A stretch of 64,000 bases of DNA, taken from NCBI RefSeq assembly GCF_004803505.1, contig NZ_SSWH01000007.1:124001-188000 (forward strand), given 5' to 3'. This DNA is from Arthrobacter echini (GTDB lineage: Bacteria > Actinomycetota > Actinomycetes > Actinomycetales > Micrococcaceae). The notes beneath the pieces were generated by a model, which saw nothing but the letters and a program-made list of their open reading frames with translations, ran no database searches and was not told where the DNA came from. The stretch's first letter is position 1. Each line of letters starts with the position of its first letter. The position numbers and the translations under genes are program-made. Below, one piece after another: positions 62,307 through 64,000 of this stretch.

Positions 62307-63812
62307 ACTACTGCCGCCGAAGTACCGACCGTCACCGATACCACGCCCGTCAGGGTCCGGTTCTGCCCCTCACCCACGGGTACACCGCACGTGGGACTGA
62401 TCAGAACCGCGCTCTTCAACTGGGCGTACGCGCGTCACACCGAGGGGAAGCTGATCTTCCGCATCGAGGACACCGATGCGGCCCGTGACAGCGAGGAGAG
62501 CTACCAGCAGCTCCTGGACGCCATGAACTGGCTCGGCATCGATTGGGACGAGGGAGTCGAGGTGGGCGGACCCCATGCACCCTACCGCCAGTCGCAGCGC
62601 GGTGAGCAGTACCGGGACGTCATCGACCGGCTCCTCGAGGCCGGTCATCTGTACGAGTCGTTCTCGACACCCGAGGAGGTCGAGGAGCGTCACCGGGCCG
62701 CCGGGCGCGACGTCAAGCTCGGCTACGACAATCACGACCGCGACCTCACGGCCGAGCAGAAGGAGTCCTTCCGCGACGCCGGCCGCACCGCCGTCCTGCG
62801 CCTGAGAATGCCCGACGAGGACATCACCTTCTCGGATCTCGTGCGAGGCGAGATCACCTTCCGTGCCGGCAGCGTGCCGGACTTCGCGGTCGTGCGCGCC
62901 AACGGCGCCCCGCTCTACACGCTCGTCAACCCGGTGGACGACGCCCTCATGGGCATCACGCACGTCCTCCGCGGCGAGGACCTGCTCTCCTCCACGCCTC
63001 GCCAGGTGGCGCTGTACCGGGCGCTGATCGACATCGGCGTGGCGCGCTACATCCCCCTGTTCGGTCATCTGCCGTACGTCATGGGCCAGGGCAACAAGAA
63101 GCTCTCCAAGCGCGACCCGGAATCCAATCTGTTCCTGCACCGCGAGCGCGGCTTCATCCGCGAGGGGCTGCTGAACTACCTCTCCCTGCTCGGCTGGAGT
63201 CTGTCGGCGGACCAGGACATCTTCTCCGTACAGCAGCTCGTCGAGAACTTCGACGTGCGTGATGTACTTCCCAATCCGGCGCGCTTCGATCTCAAGAAGG
63301 CGGAGGCGATCAACGGTACCCACGTCCGGTTGCTCGACCCCGCCGAGTTCCGCAGCAGGCTCCTTCCCTACCTCGTCGCAGCCGACGTCATCGGTGCGGC
63401 GCCCACCGAAGCCGAGCTGAGGACCGTGGCCGAAGCCGCCCCGCTCATCCAGGAGCGCATCACCCTGCTCGGTGAGGCCCCGGAGATGATCGGGTTCCTC
63501 TTCAAGGCCGACGACGCCGTCGACATCGCCGACGACGCCCGGAAGGGGCTGCCGGACAACGCCGGCGCGGTGCTCGATGCAGCCCTGACAGCACTCGAGG
63601 GCGTCGCGGCCTGGGAGACGGACGTGCTGCAGGCCGCGCTGCGCGAGGCGCTCGTGGACTCGATGGGGCTGAAGCCGCGCGTCGCCTTCGGGCCGGTCCG
63701 CACCGCGGTCTCGGGTCGCAGGATCTCCCCGCCGCTGTTCGAGTCGATGGTGATCCTCGGGCGGAAGTCCTCCCTGGCACGCCTTCGTGCCCTGCGCGCG
63801 ACTCTCGGCTGA
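62304..63812 (+). CDS. gltX: Glutamyl-tRNA synthetase
   Basis: 502 aa. Class I synthetase: HIGH-equivalent [28 protein letters not shown]-equivalent [13 protein letters not shown], and the intermediate strings [13 protein letters not shown] and [22 protein letters not shown]. Length fits bacterial GluRS. In actinobacteria lacking GlnRS the enzyme also charges tRNA-Gln, which is converted by GatCAB; the tRNA-Gln gene is just downstream. ATG 62304 comes 9 nt after TAGACT, so the mRNA has almost no leader and the start codon is part of an inverted repeat. Confidence 0.97.
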   Translation: MTTAAEVPTVTDTTPVRVRFCPSPTGTPHVGLIRTALFNWAYARHTEGKLIFRIEDTDAARDSEESYQQLLDAMNWLGIDWDEGVEVGGPHAPYRQSQRGEQYRDVIDRLLEAGHLYESFSTPEEVEERHRAAGRDVKLGYDNHDRDLTAEQKESFRDAGRTAVLRLRMPDEDITFSDLVRGEITFRAGSVPDFAVVRANGAPLYTLVNPVDDALMGITHVLRGEDLLSSTPRQVALYRALIDIGVARYIPLFGHLPYVMGQGNKKLSKRDPESNLFLHRERGFIREGLLNYLSLLGWSLSADQDIFSVQQLVENFDVRDVLPNPARFDLKKAEAINGTHVRLLDPAEFRSRLLPYLVAADVIGAAPTEAELRTVAEAAPLIQERITLLGEAPEMIGFLFKADDAVDIADDARKGLPDNAGAVLDAALTALEGVAAWETDVLQAALREALVDSMGLKPRVAFGPVRTAVSGRRISPPLFESMVILGRKSSLARLRALRATLG

Positions 63813-63835
63813 CAGGCAGCAAGCAGGCGGGCGTT

Positions 63836-63865
63836 TTGCAGTTCCCGGCTCCGGTCCGGTAACGT
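63836..63865 (+). promoter_or_regulatory. Promoter of tRNA-Gln
   Basis: TTGCAG, an 18-bp spacer and TAACGT. The -10 ends 67 nt before the tRNA. Confidence 0.6.
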
Positions 63866-63932
63866 TGTTTCTCGGCGCGGCGCGGAAACGTGGTCGGATC
63901 CCAGCAGGATTCGGGACTTCGAGGAACGCCCT

Positions 63933-64000
63933 TGGGGTATGGTGTAATTGGCAACACACTGGTTTCTGGTACCAACGTTCTAGGTTCGAGTCCTGGTACC
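63933..64000 (+). tRNA. tRNA-Gln (anticodon CUG), cut by the window edge
   Basis: Acceptor TGGGGTA, D arm GGTGTAATTGGCAACAC, anticodon stem TGGT/ACCA with loop TTCTGGT (CTG at 34-36) and T arm CTAGGTTCGAGTCCTGG. The last ~4-7 bases of the acceptor lie beyond position 64000. It is read by the GluRS encoded just upstream in organisms without GlnRS. Confidence 0.95.

Overview
The window comes from a high-GC actinobacterium, most likely a member of the Micrococcaceae (Arthrobacter sensu lato). Three things point there: GC-rich third codon positions in almost every gene, many starts at GTG or at an ATG lying 6-7 nt after a TAnnnT -10 box (leaderless mRNAs), and the gene order ilvD - ilvBNC - serA - metG - leuB - ilvE - fumarylacetoacetate-hydrolase-family gene - gltX - tRNA-Gln. 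The taxonomic call is inference from content; no rRNA is present.

Layout. 1-8.5 kb: minus-strand genes for a cut-off SDR oxidoreductase, a MarR regulator with an AcrB/SwrC-type RND exporter, malate:quinone oxidoreductase, a family-5 (peptide-type) solute-binding lipoprotein and a FAS1 (fasciclin) lipoprotein. 8.9-12.1 kb: a sugar ABC importer operon (binding protein and two permeases, no ATPase). 12.3-14.6 kb: tRNA-Leu(UAG), a Bcp peroxiredoxin, a MarR regulator and a SigB/SigF-type sigma factor. 14.6-27.8 kb: a large, tightly overlapped glycan cluster with a complete set of ADP-heptose synthesis functions (GmhA, GmhB and two bifunctional HldE-like proteins), three GT9 heptosyltransferase-like proteins, three further glycosyltransferases, an SDR and an aldehyde dehydrogenase. 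27.8-32.5 kb: a DUF2795-like small protein and an uptake/hydrolysis operon (MHS-type transporter, YtcJ-like amidohydrolase, M20-type carbamoylase-like hydrolase). 32.5-36.4 kb: a patchy accessory stretch with broken genes (antitoxin remnant, DinB/DUF664 remnant), a DHA2 drug exporter and small membrane proteins, ending at tRNA-Lys(CUU).

36.7-49.6 kb: biosynthesis. ilvD, then a transcription attenuator (Val/Ile/Leu-rich leader peptide plus terminator) in front of ilvB-ilvN-ilvC, then serA; a secreted trypsin-like lipoprotein and a formamidase-like gene are divergent; metG follows. 49.6-55.8 kb: a minus-strand operon of histidine kinase, response regulator, MacB/LolD-type ATPase and long FtsX/MacB-type permease. 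55.9-58.2 kb: leuB and ilvE, which complete much of branched-chain amino acid synthesis together with ilvDBNC. 58.2-59.8 kb: a GGDEF-EAL protein. 59.9-61.4 kb: a Rap-sized all-helical TPR-like protein of lower GC, divergent from a 46-codon secreted peptide with its own promoter and terminator. This has the layout of a peptide-pheromone/receptor pair and is the best candidate here for an undescribed system. 61.4-64 kb: an FAH-family hydrolase, gltX (with a perfect 13-bp inverted repeat across its -10 box and start codon) and the start of tRNA-Gln(CUG).
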